From Dissophora ornata (taxonomy: Eukaryota > Mortierellomycota > Mortierellomycetes > Mortierellales > Mortierellaceae), in NCBI GenBank assembly GCA_025201705.1, contig MU616590.1, positions 1-64,000 of the forward strand: DNA of 64,000 bases. The letters are read 5' to 3'. The notes beneath the pieces are model-generated. The model had not been told where the DNA came from and did no database searches. It was given only the letters and a program-made list of their open reading frames with translations. Of this stretch, positions 42,385 through 55,340 are shown piece by piece (positions within the stretch are counted from its first letter, which is position 1; each line of letters begins with the position of its first letter). The translations under genes and the position numbers were made by a program.

Positions 42385-45186
42385 AAGGAGGAGGGAGTTT
42401 CCCGAGTTCAGCATTGACTGACGCGGGCAAACTATCCATCCTGAGCATGTACATAGCACCTCACACAAGAAGAAAAATAAAATAAATGAAGATTTGATCA
42501 GGACGATCGTCCTCGCCTTGACAGAGGTGTAATTAACGTGCTAATATCAACTGTTACATGTAGACATTGCAACATGTAATAGTCCTAACAGCATCCGCCT
42601 CCACTAAAACTTTGTTTTGGCGTCGTTATTTTGCCGCGAGAAAGAATCGATCGATAACCTTCGTTTGTCGAACCCAGAAAACGCAACTAAATAGACTGAC
42701 ATGTTCATTTGTGTTGTTCATTCAATGACACATGCAAACACGGAAGTCTCAACGGTATCCGTATCTATTAACACCCTTTTTAGCATTGTCTGTTGCTGTT
42801 ATTTGATGTGGGAAAGAATATTCTTTATTTGTCTACGAGAAACAAGGCTAAATAAATACTTCTAGTTTACAAAACCAGACTCTCTGCTGCCCAGGGTGCA
42901 CGACAAGGACGTGGTTTGGCTATTCGCACCCCGTTGTTCGTTTTGAGTTTCCGTGGAGGTCAAAAGAAAACGCACAAGGCAAAAACAATAAGCACCTCTC
43001 TTCCCGTTTTTGTTTTTTTGCTTAGGACAACAAAAAAAATGGGGGCCAAAAAACTCAAACCCCAGACTGTATCGATCTAAGAACTAGAGAATAAGTAATA
43101 CGCGTTAGAGGAATGAACAATCACAGTTGAATGAAACGAATGACGAATGCAATTGCAACTTGTTACCCTGTCTCCTGTTTGTCGCGGGGGAAGGTGGGCT
43201 GGAAGGTTGAGGAGAGAGAGAGAAGAAAAGAAGAAAGCGCGAACAAAGGAATAAATACGCCCTGCACGCGCATGTGACAGTTGTGGCGTTTTGGCGCCAT
43301 TTTTAATGGTGGCAAACGAGGCCGAGAGTGAGGGACGCTGTGTACATGTACCATGCAGCAGCTGGGTGGTGGAATACATGATTTCCGTTGTCGCGTAGCG
43401 TTCTTTGATGGCTTGTTTCGTCTGCCTTAATGCGCTCGTTTCACTGGATTACAGTTTGAGCTCAAAACAGATCGAATAGTTTGTGTCGGCGTGCATGAAT
43501 CTCCATGCATGAACCTCTAACATCCACAGCAGTATTGTTACAGCATACCGAATAAGCACCGTCTATCCGCGTCCTAACGTATCTTCGACAGCGACTGATA
43601 TAGGGAAGTAGACTGAAATGCGAAAGCATCTCTACACACAACAACGTATTAATGAGGGCCGACTATTGACCTCTTCTTACAAGAGCCTTCGTAGTTCATG
43701 GCAATAGTATAAGTAGAATCTGCTTGCCTCTCTTTACTGACGATCGCGTTGACTCGTGCGGAATATCCCCCCCAAGAACAGCAGCCCTGATATGCACACA
43801 ATTCATCCGATTACTGCGCGTCTCAAAATGCATTTCAGGCGAAACTGAACCAACCCTATAAAGCAAACACGCGTTTTTAAGTCTAGATGAACCTGTGGTT
43901 CATGGTTCATCGCAGATCATTGTCGTAGAACAAATTCTGTCAGGCACTCCCGAGGCATACCTCACCCGACGATGTGACACCGCTGCGATCAATACGCAAA
44001 GGAAATGCTGCTGTTAACACAAGATAAAAGACATGCGCTGATGATATGGTTAGCATTACAAAGATCGCCCGTGGCATCTCCGGGCAGCAGACGTCGGATA
44101 TCGATCGAGAGGCACTGCTTGCGAGCTGTCCAACACCACCCAACATCTGCAACCTCTATGGTGGTGGTGTAATAGGAACACCGTGGTCATTTGCTTGACA
44201 ATAGCTTCCGATATTCAGATTTTTTATAATCATGCTGGTATTTGAATAGTACCCATGGTTGGCTCTAGAGTCGTCCCCTGAGATGTTAAATGTAAATACT
44301 ATGTTCACAAGACTTGAACTGAAAATGCTGCGCATGTTTTCTCTGCCACACAACTCGCTGTTATAATTGCGGTTGCTCTTGGTGCGGCCTTGCTTACGTT
44401 TCCGCTGCCCGAGGCAATTGCCTATATTCGCACTCCAATTCCTATCTTTTATTTTGAAAAAAGGCACTGTGGTTCGCGTTCATGGTTAACTCCTTGGTCT
44501 TAAAACTACCAGAGGTGCTCAGGTACCTGAATTACCCACTTATTCTTGAATATGTGTTCTTGATTCGTTCCCTGATCTTACTTCGGGTACGGTTGTCGAT
44601 TGTACTGAGGAGATTGCTCCGGAGGATTCATGCCCAATTAGAGCGAGAGCGACTACACTGGAACAACTGCTGTTCGAGGGCCAAAAGTTGTGGCGATGCT
44701 GATGGAGTTGGTCGTGCTTCATATAGCCATGGCGTGGATAGTACCTGTTCTCCGCGGGAGTCAGAGCGTCTGTTGATTTTCGAACCTGACGTCAAGGAAA
44801 ATGAAGTCGAGGATGATGTCTTGCTCAGCCCGAGCCGAGGCCTTGCTACCGTTTGTTTGTGCGTTCCTGGGCTGAGCAGCTTCATTGTGTGATTCGTCGA
44901 TAAATATACTTGTTGAGATTCGATCACTTTGACAATCACCGTGAGAGCAGCAGGGTGGGAGAGTGAGAGAGGTCAGCCCGAACAAATGGAGGATTCTCTA
45001 GAATGGCATTTGTGGTCGGCGAAGCAAACCTTGTCCAAATTACAAACACAATATAAACAATCTCTGCTGCTCCTCCTCTGGTCATCCTCTCATTCTGCTC
45101 CCATCTCTGAATCAGCCCATCATCACTGTCATTGACATTGGGTAATAACCGTGGCGGCTCATCTACAGCCCACTCTTCCCGCCAAC
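42385..45186. other. 2.8-kb intergenic region, no supported gene
   Basis: Arrestin 3' end (AATAAAATAAATG near 42476) and kinase promoter, with unassigned DNA between. The plus frame 44482-44892 begins at an ATG and has a hydrophobic N-terminal half, but no recognised family or splice partner, so it is not called. The segment just before the kinase start is CT-rich. Confidence 0.5.
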
Positions 45187-47864
45187 ATGACCAACCACGC
45201 ATTATCACCGCTCTGTCCGGCACCGGTCCAGCCCGAACGAGCAGCTGCCCCTTTGACCATCTCTATACCGTCTGCGAAGACCGCTCCTGTTCCTGTTGCC
45301 ACTACCCCTAATCCCATGCCTGTTCCAGCCCCTATCTTAAACTCTATTGCTGCCCTTAAACAACTGGAGGCTGAGGACGACTATGACGACAGTGGCAACA
45401 AACTGAACTCAGTTGACCACTACACCTACCACGGCGCCAACAACTACACTGTTCAGCCTTTCATCTCCGAGCCGGAGACACCGTCGCCGATCCTCTCGGC
45501 CTGGTCGGCAGCACAGATGAACCCTGATTACCTCGTTCCATACCACCCATCCCTCCATAAAAGCATCCGCAATTGGACCCAGATTGTTCTCGGACAGATC
45601 CGTCAAAGGGGTGCTGAACCAGACACTGTCGTGTCATATTCCATCCAGGCAGCGCTCTCATCGACTGTCCCTGGAATAGCAGCAGCAGTCCCATCGGCCC
45701 TGAAAGGCATCTCAACGCCCTCAACCGAGTTGTCGCAGGAAGGGGGAAAAGAGAGCAGCAGGAGTAGAAACACAAACACAAGACCCAGGATTGAAAAACA
45801 TTTTCTATTCCAGTCCCATCATCATCGAGAGCCACATGGTCAAAATCGTCATTGCGCGTTTTCTACTAATAGCTCTACTCAGCCTCAACCTAAAAAAAGT
45901 ATGAAGAAAGTCATCGCTCGGCCATTTAAAAAGATGCGTCGATTTTTTAAACGACTCATCTCACACCCCAATAACACAGTCGACTCGAAACTCCCCAAAG
46001 ACAAGCAAAGTACCTCCACACGTCCTACACCTCCAGAGCAGCAGCCACCACCAGCAATATCATCCTCGCAATCAACACCGCAAGAAATCGATCCAACTGA
46101 CCCTAGCCTTCAGTACCTGTCTGTATCCGAGGAAGAGAGCGGAGAAGCAATCACTCGTAAGGCCTGCGAACAGGAACGTCCGCAGCAATACCAAGTCCAA
46201 GCACAGGCGCAACAACCTGCCAAACCTGTTTCGAAAATGATGAAGTTTATCGACATGATCAAGGACCACATCCAAGATCACCACCACCACGACCATGAGG
46301 TGACAACGACTACCGCGCAAGGCGACGAAAGGGCGCAGGCCGCCAGCGCCCCTGCCAAGAGTCAGAACACCGCGGCCACATCGACGGTCACTTCAGCAGT
46401 CGCAGCGCTACAGAGGGGGATTGAGCGTGCACGAGGACCACGAATGCATCCCAAGCTACTGGAACTGTACGAGATCACCGACCATGTTCTGGGCGTTGGT
46501 ACGTTTGCGACAGTCAAGGAAATTAAGCTGAGGAGTACTGGACAATCTTTTGCACTCAAGATTATTCTCAAAAAGACTATCCAAGGTAAGAGATGGGATG
46601 AAGGGAATCAAAGTCTTGGCACTATGATGGATAATCGGATCTTTAACGAGCATAAATAACCAATGTGATTTGGCCTTTATTAGGAAAGGGCGCAATGCTC
46701 GATACAGAGATTGCTGTCCTGTCCAAGGTGCGCCACCCCAACTGCATCTCGCTCTTGGAGATGTTCGAGACCGAAGATGCCGTCTACCTAGTCACGGATC
46801 TCGCAGCCGGAGGAGAGCTCTTTGACCAGCTTCTGAAGAAGGGCAGCTACACGGAGGGCGACGCTGCACGGCTGGTGCGCGAGATTCTGTTGGGAGTTGA
46901 GTACCTACACAGCGTGGATATTGTACACCGAGACCTGAAGCCTGAAAATTTGCTGTTCCTGGACAAGTCTGAGAACGCCCGGTTGATGATCACAGATTTT
47001 GGATTGAGTAAAGTATTGACGAGCGGGAATGATGTGCTTATGACGGCCTGCGGTACACCGGGATATGTAGCGCCCGAGGTTCTGGAGCAAGTTGGACATG
47101 GCAAGCCAGTAGATATGTGGGGCGTCGGCATCATCGCCTTTACGCTACTCTGTGGATACACACCCTTTTGGGGAGAAGGTACACGCTTTATTTTGTTAAA
47201 CATGTTTCTCCCGCACAGGCCTTGCCAAAACAGCGCCACTAATTTTTCATTATCCTTTGAATGCATAACAGATCAGTCACAGCTGTTCGAAAACATCATT
47301 GCTGGCAACTACAACTACGACTATGAGTACTGGAAGGACATTTCACCGCTTGCCAAATCTTTCATTGACTCGTTGCTCGTGCGACCTGCCGAACGACGAG
47401 CCACTGCAACCCAGGCGCTGTCACATGCTTGGTTCCGCGCCATGCTCGATCAGGATCTGCTTGCACCTGCCTCGCCCTCAGACAGCATCAATCTCTTGCC
47501 TGGTGTTCGCAAGAACTTCAATGCTAGGAGCGTTTTCAAGAAGGCTGTTCGAGCCGTTGGCATACTACGAAAGATGCAAGCGACTCAAAACAATAACCAA
47601 AGCCATGATCACGACGCCAATCTCCCATCTCAATTGATCGGACCCAATGGTGAAGATGCAGGCGTAGGCGCGGTGTCCCCTGTAGCCCCATCTGCGAACG
47701 AAACGCCTAAGGTGCCAGAAGGTGTTGTGTCAGATAGTGGAAAGGCAGGACCGAGTAGTTTGAGACCGAGTTTCCCTGATGTAGTTAATGCAGCAATACT
47801 GGTAAAGCAAGGGATGCGATTAGAGATGGTATCGGGTGAAGTTGAGACGGAAGGTGGACAGTAA
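45187..47864 (+). CDS. CaMK-type serine/threonine protein kinase
   Basis: Three exons (45187-46585, 46684-47178, 47272-47864) give 828 residues. The first 420 or so are disordered (Pro/Ala/Gln/His-rich, basic patch KKVIARPFKKMRRFFKRL). The kinase domain runs about 432-690: GVGTFATV glycine loop, ALK lysine, HRDLKPEN catalytic loop near 548, DFG near 571, GTPGYVAPEVL, and GVGIIAFTLLCGYTPFWGE. The family is CaMK by the activation-segment and subdomain IX-X pattern. The C-terminal tail has SVFKKAVRAVGILRKMQ, a basic amphipathic stretch that could be an autoinhibitory or calmodulin-binding helix (inference). The second intron is 93 nt without stop codons, so its retention would add 31 residues in frame. 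Start is the first ATG; an in-frame GTG lies 12 codons upstream. Confidence 0.93.
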
Positions 47865-48427
47865 TGGTAACGAGGACCACCTGTAGAGTGCGAACCCACT
47901 CCTCGAGTACCCGACTGCCAAGGATGCATAGCGATGCGCTTAGTTAGTATACACCTAATAATATATCCTACATCATTTTATACATCTGTACTTTTTTTGC
48001 GACAAAGATATGAAGTCTGTTATCAATACCATTGCATCTCTCCTCTAACTCACTTTCGAGCTTGGTAATGAAGCCATTTTCAGACACTCCACCTATTTTG
48101 GTAACTCCAAAAGTTCTACGCGTTACTCTCGCTGTAGGTTTCAAAGTGTTTTGCGGAATAAATCCGGGCATAGCGCTCATGATACATTAGACTAGCACTG
48201 GTGTGCCTGCAACCAAACTCTTCTAGCGCCGCATTTGCTGAAATGAATGTCATGTGGTTGCCATTCAAATCTCTTTTTCGCATTCTCTTTTTTGGGAGCG
48301 CCACCAAAATTATCCCACCCAGCACATGCTGCTTCCAGTCACGCAGCCATGGTTTTCACCTTATTTGGTCTCGTTTTTTCCCTGCTGCTCTGCTGCTTTT
48401 CCCTTCTGTCTTTTTACGTCAACAACC
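47865..48427. other. Spacer between kinase and DUF1776-like gene
   Basis: 560 bp. No independent gene. In-frame ATGs upstream of the chosen DUF1776 start (for example 48254) exist, so a longer N-terminus is possible. Confidence 0.5.
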
Positions 48428-50446
48428 ATGGGACAATTCAACTCGACCCTCGCACACACTCCCTCACCTTCTCCTCCTTCATCATCTTCTCCTTCAATGC
48501 CCTCCCTCGAGGAACTGCGGGACGTCCCACATCGGATCCTCGCCTCAACCAACAAGGCCCTGGCAGACCTTGGGGGTACTATCGTCTCGATTGCCAAGCC
48601 TGTCATGGCTTCGATTCCTCGACGCAATGGAAACTCTCTGCCCCCAGCACCCTTAATACCACCACCTCCTCCTCCATCTGTGTCATCACAGATAGTCCTT
48701 TGGGTTCGAAAGAATCCAGGAAAGATTGTTCTAGGGACCACACTTCTTAGTTTTGCGTTGGTTGCAGGATCTGTGGCATACCGAACTGGGAAGATCCATC
48801 GCCAGATGAAGAGAAGATTGAGGATTTTGCATGGCACAAATAGATCGAGAAGAGAAGTTATTGGTAAAAGATATTCTCATTGACGATTTTAGCAAAAGTC
48901 GGGTAGGCTGTGGGAAAAAAAGGGAAGAACACTAACACCGCTTTACCAATCTCAAACTGATAAATGTTGTGATAGTGGTGACGAATGTGGCAACGATAGA
49001 AGGTTATACTTTGTCATTGGACTTGCATGCACGTGGATTCATCGTCTTTGTGGCTGTGCAGGATCAGGCAAAGGCAGACGAGGTCCACAGCTGGGGAAAA
49101 GCCCATATTCACCCCGTCATTGTTCCTGATCTTTCTGAGGTGAGCATTAAGATGAAGGTAGATGTCTTTGAGATACGGAGAAATGCGTTACAGGGACAAA
49201 CAAACTAACGCATAGAAATCACAATTAGGCAAAGGACGTGGAGGTTTTGGTCGCAGAAGTATCCGCTTATCTGGATGAGGTCAATGGTGCTTTGATTAGG
49301 ACACAGCCACACTCAGGGACGCCTTCTGATGCTGCCCCAGTGGACATCTTGACCCCCCCTGCTTTCAACTCGCCAGTGTTTTCTTCATCGTCATCATTCA
49401 TGCTAGTTGAGGAGGAAGAACACGTGTCCACGTCATTGACGAGTAACGCCCAGTCAATGGAAGAGGAACTGTCATCTAGCAAACACGTTGACCACCCCAA
49501 GTTCGCCTCATCCTTCAGTAATACTGAGCCATTGTACCGCTTGACGGCCGTTATAATCAATCCAGACAGGACCGACACAGGCTCGATTGAAAATCTGGAC
49601 GTGGAAAACTGGCGACGTTGTTTTGATATCAATGTCACGGGGACAATTCAGATTGCCCACCACATGCTGCCTTTGGTAAGCGAAATCCCTCCAAACAGCA
49701 TGATGCTTAAACTTCTATTTTTGACTAACTGGCTACTCGTTTAATATCAACATAATGTGCCAATATCCCTAGCTAAACCGTACTTTGGCTCTGCCAGAGC
49801 CAAAAAGAAGGTCTCCAAGGGTGATTTTCATCACGTCCGCTATCACTAGCAACTTTGGACTGCCCTACCAATCTGCTGCCTGCGCTAGCCATCATGCCAT
49901 TGCTTCGATTGCTGATTCCCTGAGGCGCGAGGTGCAGCACAAGGGCATCGATGTCGTTTCCTTGAAAGCTGGTATCCCTGGTCTTTATCGAACCAAGGTA
50001 AATTATGTAACAAGGCTGAAGAAATTTTGCTCGCGTCCATTCTTCTCCATTTTTTCCCCTTACAAATTCCCCGAAATTTCCTGTTGCAGGAGGGTCCTAT
50101 CTTTCATGGATTAGATATGAATTGGTATTTTGGACCCTACATTGAGCTGCTTCATTGGTGGGTCAATCCTATCAAGATGTTAAAGTCAGCGTTCCAGCAG
50201 CCCGCGACGTCCGAGGAATTGTGCGATGCGGTCTTTAATGCTGTGATGGCCACTAGACCTGCGATTACACAGACAGTGGGGAAGAGCGGCTTCGCGTACT
50301 CATTTGTGGGCTGGGCTGCACCTAGCAGAGTTGTTGACTGGTCCATCCGCCGAGCAGCAGTCGGTTCGCGTCCTGATACTTCTGGCTCAATGAGCACCAT
50401 TTACTCTCCTTCTTCATGGACTGCAACGTCTACAGAGTCGACATAA
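48428..50446 (+). CDS. DUF1776-family SDR-like membrane protein
   Basis: Five exons (48428-48863, 48976-49139, 49229-49675, 49773-49997, 50090-50446) give 542 residues; every junction is GT-AG and in phase. After a Pro/Ser-rich N-terminus comes one membrane helix (IVLGTTLLSFALVAGSVAY, about residues 100-120). A short-chain-dehydrogenase-like fold follows: VIVVTNVATIEGYTLSLDL at the Rossmann start without the usual TGxxxGxG, ENWRRCFDINVTGTIQIAHH, RVIFITSAITSN, and YQSAACASHHAIASIADSLR, where the catalytic YxxxK is not preserved. This matches the fungal DUF1776 group as I recall it. Degenerate cofactor and catalytic motifs suggest a non-enzymatic or altered role. Function unknown. Confidence 0.78.
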
Positions 50447-50684
50447 TCTTTGTTTCTGCTATGCTGTCACAAACACTTTGTACTCAGGTCTTACATCAGC
50501 GCGAGAGTCTCTATAAATAAAAATGGCCGTTGCTTGCTCGTTCTTTTCTTTGTTGCTTATGATGAAGTCGTTTTATAATTATTGTCATTACATTTATTTG
50601 TGTATGCATGTGTGCGTGTGTAAATGCATTATGTAAAAGTGTGTATGTGCGTGATGTGCGTGGGTGCGTGGGTGCGATTTTTTT
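50447..50684. other. Convergent 3' flank with TG-rich tract
   Basis: 240 bp between convergent stop codons. Contains an AATAAAAATGG polyadenylation-like site and a (TG)-rich stretch at about 50598-50675. Confidence 0.6.
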
Positions 50685-52127
50685 TTAGAATTGACGTCCG
50701 TATCCATTATTATGTGGCGTCCGACCACCATAGTCAACCTCTGAGGGCTCGACACCATAGCTGTCGACTGCATAATCCCCTGTCCTTGCAACTGAAGTGC
50801 CTCCTCCGAACTGCTGCTGACGTGACCCAGCGCGTACGAGCGCCTCTTGAGGAACAGCGGGAGCGATCACAGCGTCTTTACTGTATGCCTCATAACCGTT
50901 GCCCGTCTGTCCGGCATCGTAGTAGGCGCCGTCACCGACATAGTTACCGTTCTGGTCATATCCGCCGCTATATCCCTCCTTATAGTACTGCTGGTCATAA
51001 CCTTGCTGACCGTATCCTTGCTGGTCGTAAGCCTGTTGAGCGTAGGCCTGCTGGTCATAGCCATTTTGGTCGTATTGATTATACGACTGGTCGTAGTAAC
51101 CCTGCTCCTTAACTGCGTTCTGCTGGGCGTAGCTTTCATCATAGTACTGATCATCATAATATCCATCCTGGTCGCCAGCAGCGGCGTTCTTTGCGCCACG
51201 GGCATTGGGCCTGCTCGAAAACGGGTACGACTGATCTCCAGTGGCAGCCGCGGTGACGCCCAAACTCGACCTTGGCTCAGAACGCCGGTTCGTCATGCCA
51301 TAATCAACTGCTGAGAAATCAGGCATATTGGACCTGCTCTTGTTCTGTCGCCATCTCACCAATGCAAATACAATGCCTAGGAATGCAACGGAGCCAACAG
51401 CGATACCCGCATACTTGAGAGTCGATGTTAAGCTGCTTCCACTGCCTGAGGAAGAGGATCCAGTGCTGGTGCTGGTAGTGTTACACTGCGTGGACGTTCC
51501 GGGCCGGCCAAGGCCAGTACAGATCTTGTTTCCGGACTTGTCCGTCGCGCAATACGAGAATGCAGGATCGGTACAGTCGCGACTGACGAGACAGGTGATA
51601 GTAGGGTCGGCAGCGCAGAGCGACTGATTTTGGGCCATGGCCTGACACACACCCGTCGTGGCTACGCTCGTCTGGAGGGCACAGAGTTGGTTCTCAGGAC
51701 AGTCGGCGCTGCTCATGCAGGTCGTGTTTGTTGCGACAGGAACAGTAGTCGTGGTCGCCGTTGCAGTTGTAGTGAAGGTCGTGGTTGGGACAATTACGAC
51801 TGTCGTCGTCGTAATTGTAGTCGTGATAACAGGGACAGTCGTAGTCGTGGCGGTAGGGATCGTGGCGACGGGGGTAGTCGTTGTGGTGGTGGTCGTGGTG
51901 GTGGTCGTAGTAGTAGTAGTAGTAGTGGTAGCGGTAGTGGGGACCACCACAGTGGTCGTAGTCGTGCTGGTAGGATTCGCCTCAGGTACCGTAGCCGCCA
52001 AAGGCATAGCGGCCTTGGTATTGTTAGACGTGGTGCCTCCGGCGGCGGTTGCAGAGGGGAGGGTGGCGAGGAATGCAGCGGCGCAGAGAGCCAGCAAGGA
52101 GGCAGTTCGTGTTGGAGACAGGCGCAT
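50685..52127 (-). CDS. Thr-rich single-pass cell-surface protein with Tyr/Gln-rich tail
   Basis: Single exon, 480 residues. The ATG at 52127 is chosen because it directly starts a signal peptide (MRLSPTRTASLLALCAAAF ... TAA). Next is a mucin-like Thr/Val region, including a run of about 20 Thr, presumably O-mannosylated. A Cys-rich module follows (CMSSADCPENQLCAL, CLVSRDCTDPAFSYC, about residues 140-215), then a Ser/Gly stalk. One membrane helix (YAGIAVGSVAFLGIVFALV, near 240-260) and a basic stop-transfer precede a long cytosolic tail of YDQ/QGYGQQ repeats. The architecture recalls wall-stress sensors (WSC/MID2-like), but the Cys module is not a classical WSC. Wall-sensing role is inference. 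The Gln/Tyr tail is prion-like in composition. Confidence 0.82.
   Translation of the reverse strand: MRLSPTRTASLLALCAAAFLATLPSATAAGGTTSNNTKAAMPLAATVPEANPTSTTTTTVVVPTTATTTTTTTTTTTTTTTTTTTPVATIPTATTTTVPVITTTITTTTVVIVPTTTFTTTATATTTTVPVATNTTCMSSADCPENQLCALQTSVATTGVCQAMAQNQSLCAADPTITCLVSRDCTDPAFSYCATDKSGNKICTGLGRPGTSTQCNTTSTSTGSSSSGSGSSLTSTLKYAGIAVGSVAFLGIVFALVRWRQNKSRSNMPDFSAVDYGMTNRRSEPRSSLGVTAAATGDQSYPFSSRPNARGAKNAAAGDQDGYYDDQYYDESYAQQNAVKEQGYYDQSYNQYDQNGYDQQAYAQQAYDQQGYGQQGYDQQYYKEGYSGGYDQNGNYVGDGAYYDAGQTGNGYEAYSKDAVIAPAVPQEALVRAGSRQQQFGGGTSVARTGDYAVDSYGVEPSEVDYGGRTPHNNGYGRQF
51790..51985 (-). repeat. Thr-codon repeat tract
   Basis: Dense ACC/ACT/ACG codon repeats (GTGGTGGTCGTGG-type on the plus strand) coding the poly-Thr/Val mucin region. 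Prone to length variation. Confidence 0.8.
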
Positions 52128-55100
52128 GGTGGATGGCGTTTCGGGTTGTGTTTTATCGGCCAAGGATATATTAAGCAGCGTAGTACGAAGGGCGATACAA
52201 TTGGGGGGGTATGCGTGTGATGATGAAACCAAGTCGACACAAATAAGAAAGCGGCGGGTGTATTGTTGTTTGGAGTGCGCACTTCGTTCCTGAGACAAAG
52301 CGACGAGAGAGGGAAGAGGAAGACGTTAACAGGGCCAAGCTGTGAAGGGAGGACCAGGGCGCAGAGGTTGTAGAGGGGTGTTGTGAGGTTCGGTCCAGGT
52401 AATCTGCTATCCGCAATGAGCGTCGACCGTCACTGGCAGTTGTGGGAGAAATGGGAGATCCGGGGACTGGGAAAGGACGTCGGGTGAATGACTATCGGCA
52501 CGAGTGACAAAAATGCAGGAGAAAAAAGGAGGAACGAAAAGGATATTAAGAATAGTAAGAGAGGGTTGTCTCTGTCCGGACAGGAGAGAGTAAATGGTAT
52601 ATGGAGGAGAATGGACAGAAAGGAGGGAAGGGAAAGGAGAAAGAGTTGTGAAGAAAAGCGGAGTGAGGGAAGGGGAAGAGGAGAGAGCGGTATGGAATGG
52701 GGGTACAGAGTTTATGGCTTAGAACACCAAAAAGAAATTGCAATAGACTCTGACCCAACGGGTGCGACCAACTGAATGAGTCGGGTGCCAAACTCAACCC
52801 CTCTGCCAAACAACTCGCCACAAAACAGGACTGTTGCATATAATCATTAATCTGTTTGCGTCGACAAGAAGCGTAGTCTATGTCTTTCTTTATCTTCGCC
52901 CCAGCGGCGTGCTCATCTTTCTACAGGACTGAGGAGCGTTCTCACACGAGGGAATAAACGAGTCGCAAAGTGAACCTTGAGCCAGACAAGCGCAGACTTG
53001 CAAATGTAAGGTTTATCATGGGTGTGAGGGGCTGGCGCAAACCACGCCCTCTCTGAACAATGATTCGCAGTCTCCGACATATCGATCTATCGCTCTGTGG
53101 CTCTGGACCTGGTCCGGTCGTTCGTGCTCTTGGCTCCTTCTTTATTGAGCAATATCGATGGCATATGCCTCATTATGCCTTTTCCCACCATCTCACTCTC
53201 CGACCCGCCGCGATATTGTCTTGTTCCCAGCGCGGAGGGCACGTCGGTCCTATTAGTCTAAATGCCAACTCGCATCATCGAGAAGACATGTCAAAGCGTC
53301 TGAACTACTTATGAAGAAAAGACTGGGGTTTTGTGGATGGTTATGATCGTACCACTACCCTCTGCGCTTTTTATAAGAATAATAACACATGGATCAATAT
53401 TGGTGTGCTCTCATATTCTCTTTTTCCATCGGCTCATCGTGCGTGGTCTTTGGGGAAGAAGGGCACGCTTTTTCTTCTCTTTCCCACTTCATGCGATTGG
53501 ATAACCTTTTTTCATTAATCTGACGCCCTTGAAAAACAAGCAGCCCAGAGAGTACGTTCATGTTCTCGTCAGTTGACACGAAGTCTTTCAATTGCTGAAT
53601 CCTTCCAATTTCGACCAATCAGGTAGTTGCCAGGCCTCTTTGATTTAAACGATCCACACCAAGGCAAAGTGAAAAGAAACATCCGTGATTTCTATGGAGC
53701 TTAATCGCGGCGTTCACGTCCCATTAATATGTGTATCGCCTGACTACCTGCCAATAACTGGCGCCGGTAGACATTCCAAGCTGAGAAGGGGCGCTTACGT
53801 CTTTTCAATGGCTGTCAAGTCTGCCATCGTCTAGTCAATTAAGAATCTCCAACTGTACAAGTCACCTCATGTGTCCTCGTGTTACCTAATGATACGGCTG
53901 TGCCATAGGCATGTTGATCAATGCACAGCATCCTCGATAACGTTCATACCATCAGCCACTCAATTGACTGGCGCCTAAACACATGCAAGAAGGCGGCCTG
54001 ACGCCGTGCATCACTCCAAACAGTCTAGACAGGTTATTTGTTCGCCATCTATCTTCCCCTTCATTCACCCCCTGAGCTCAAGCTATCCTGTCCTATTCTA
54101 TATTGCATGCATCGTAACTGGATGACAATACACCGCGAGCACAAAAAATGGCAACAAGTGAGTGCATTCAGGGGTAGAGGGCTAAAAGCCTTTCCAGAAG
54201 CAACGGTGGGGCCCAAAGATGGACTGGGTCAGTGAGCAACATTGAAGCCAAAAGAAGAGCGCAAGCAAGCAACACCGACAGATGTACGGCTTATGTCTAT
54301 TGGTCATGGATATGGAGGTGTTGAACAACGGACAGCTGGCCGTGTTCTACTCAAACACGAAGGAACAACCATTTCGTTTTCTGTCTCTATCTCTATTTTT
54401 TTGCATACAGTCCTGTCCTCCTGTTCTGATTCAAGGATATTTCTGTTCGTGGCACAAATACAGGGTCGTTATCCAGACGACCATTTGCTTTTGCTACACC
54501 ATGTCGGTAGCCTAGCGCAGCAACGCACCCCTGGAGCGTTTTACGTTGCTTGCTTTTTCCTATCCGTCTGTGTATGTGTGTGTGTGCTCTCTCCTTTTCC
54601 AGCTTGCCCCTGATTTTTTTTTTGTCCGTTGTAGAGCCATCATCCAGTACATCAGGTAATCCTCTTTGCACGAACGTTTTGCGCGCATGAATGGCGTCTA
54701 GGGGGTGAAGAAGAAGGGATCAACCTAACCTGCACACGTTACACTAAGGCCCTCCTATCCTCCCTTCCCCTTCACTTTCCCTTTCGCGCATCAAGCGTAC
54801 ACCTGCAAAAAATGTTTAGAAAAGGGAAAAGGGAATATATTGCATTAACGCTAAAGCGCGAATCGATGCTTCGTGCAGACGACCGAGGGATTGACGGCTA
54901 CTATATAAATAGAGAGGTGGTAGCACAACCTTGGACCCTTCGCTTCTTTTGTTCTTTATACTGTCTGGACATCCTGTACTCTTTCGTCTCCTCGACTTTG
55001 TACTTTCCCTTGTCGGAATCCCTGTCGATTCATTTCGATCCATTGCAGATAGAAGACACGTCCATCATCCACCTAGGGTCCATTATTCACTTTCACTTCT

Positions 55101-55340
55101 TCGTCCACCCCATCAAGATCCACTGCCACTGCCACTTCGTCCCTTGCTCTTGCTGTTTTACAAAGCTCTCACGACGTCCATACACCTTGTTCCAACTCTC
55201 ACCAAAAATAATCCCATCGTCTGTCTCGATTGCCTTTCACCTCTCTCAAGGGTCGAGCGCTTCCCATTTCATCGTACTCTCTTTCCGCCTCTCGTATTAC
55301 CCACTCTCTTAACGACACTCCTTCCATAAATCCATACGTG
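52128..55340. other. 3.2-kb intergenic region, no supported gene
   Basis: Separates the divergent surface-protein and seven-span genes. It holds promoter DNA at each end: purine-rich on the left (about 52480-52700), CT-rich on the right (about 54900-55330). Frames inside are short or low-complexity. No RNA gene or mobile element was recognised. Confidence 0.5.

Noticed and set aside
44482..44892. 136-codon plus frame starting with ATG
   Set aside because: Hydrophobic first half but no family match and no supporting context; might be revisited with transcript data.
51630..52293. Gly/Arg- and Val-rich plus frames opposite the surface-protein gene
   Set aside because: Antisense shadows of the Thr-codon repeat.
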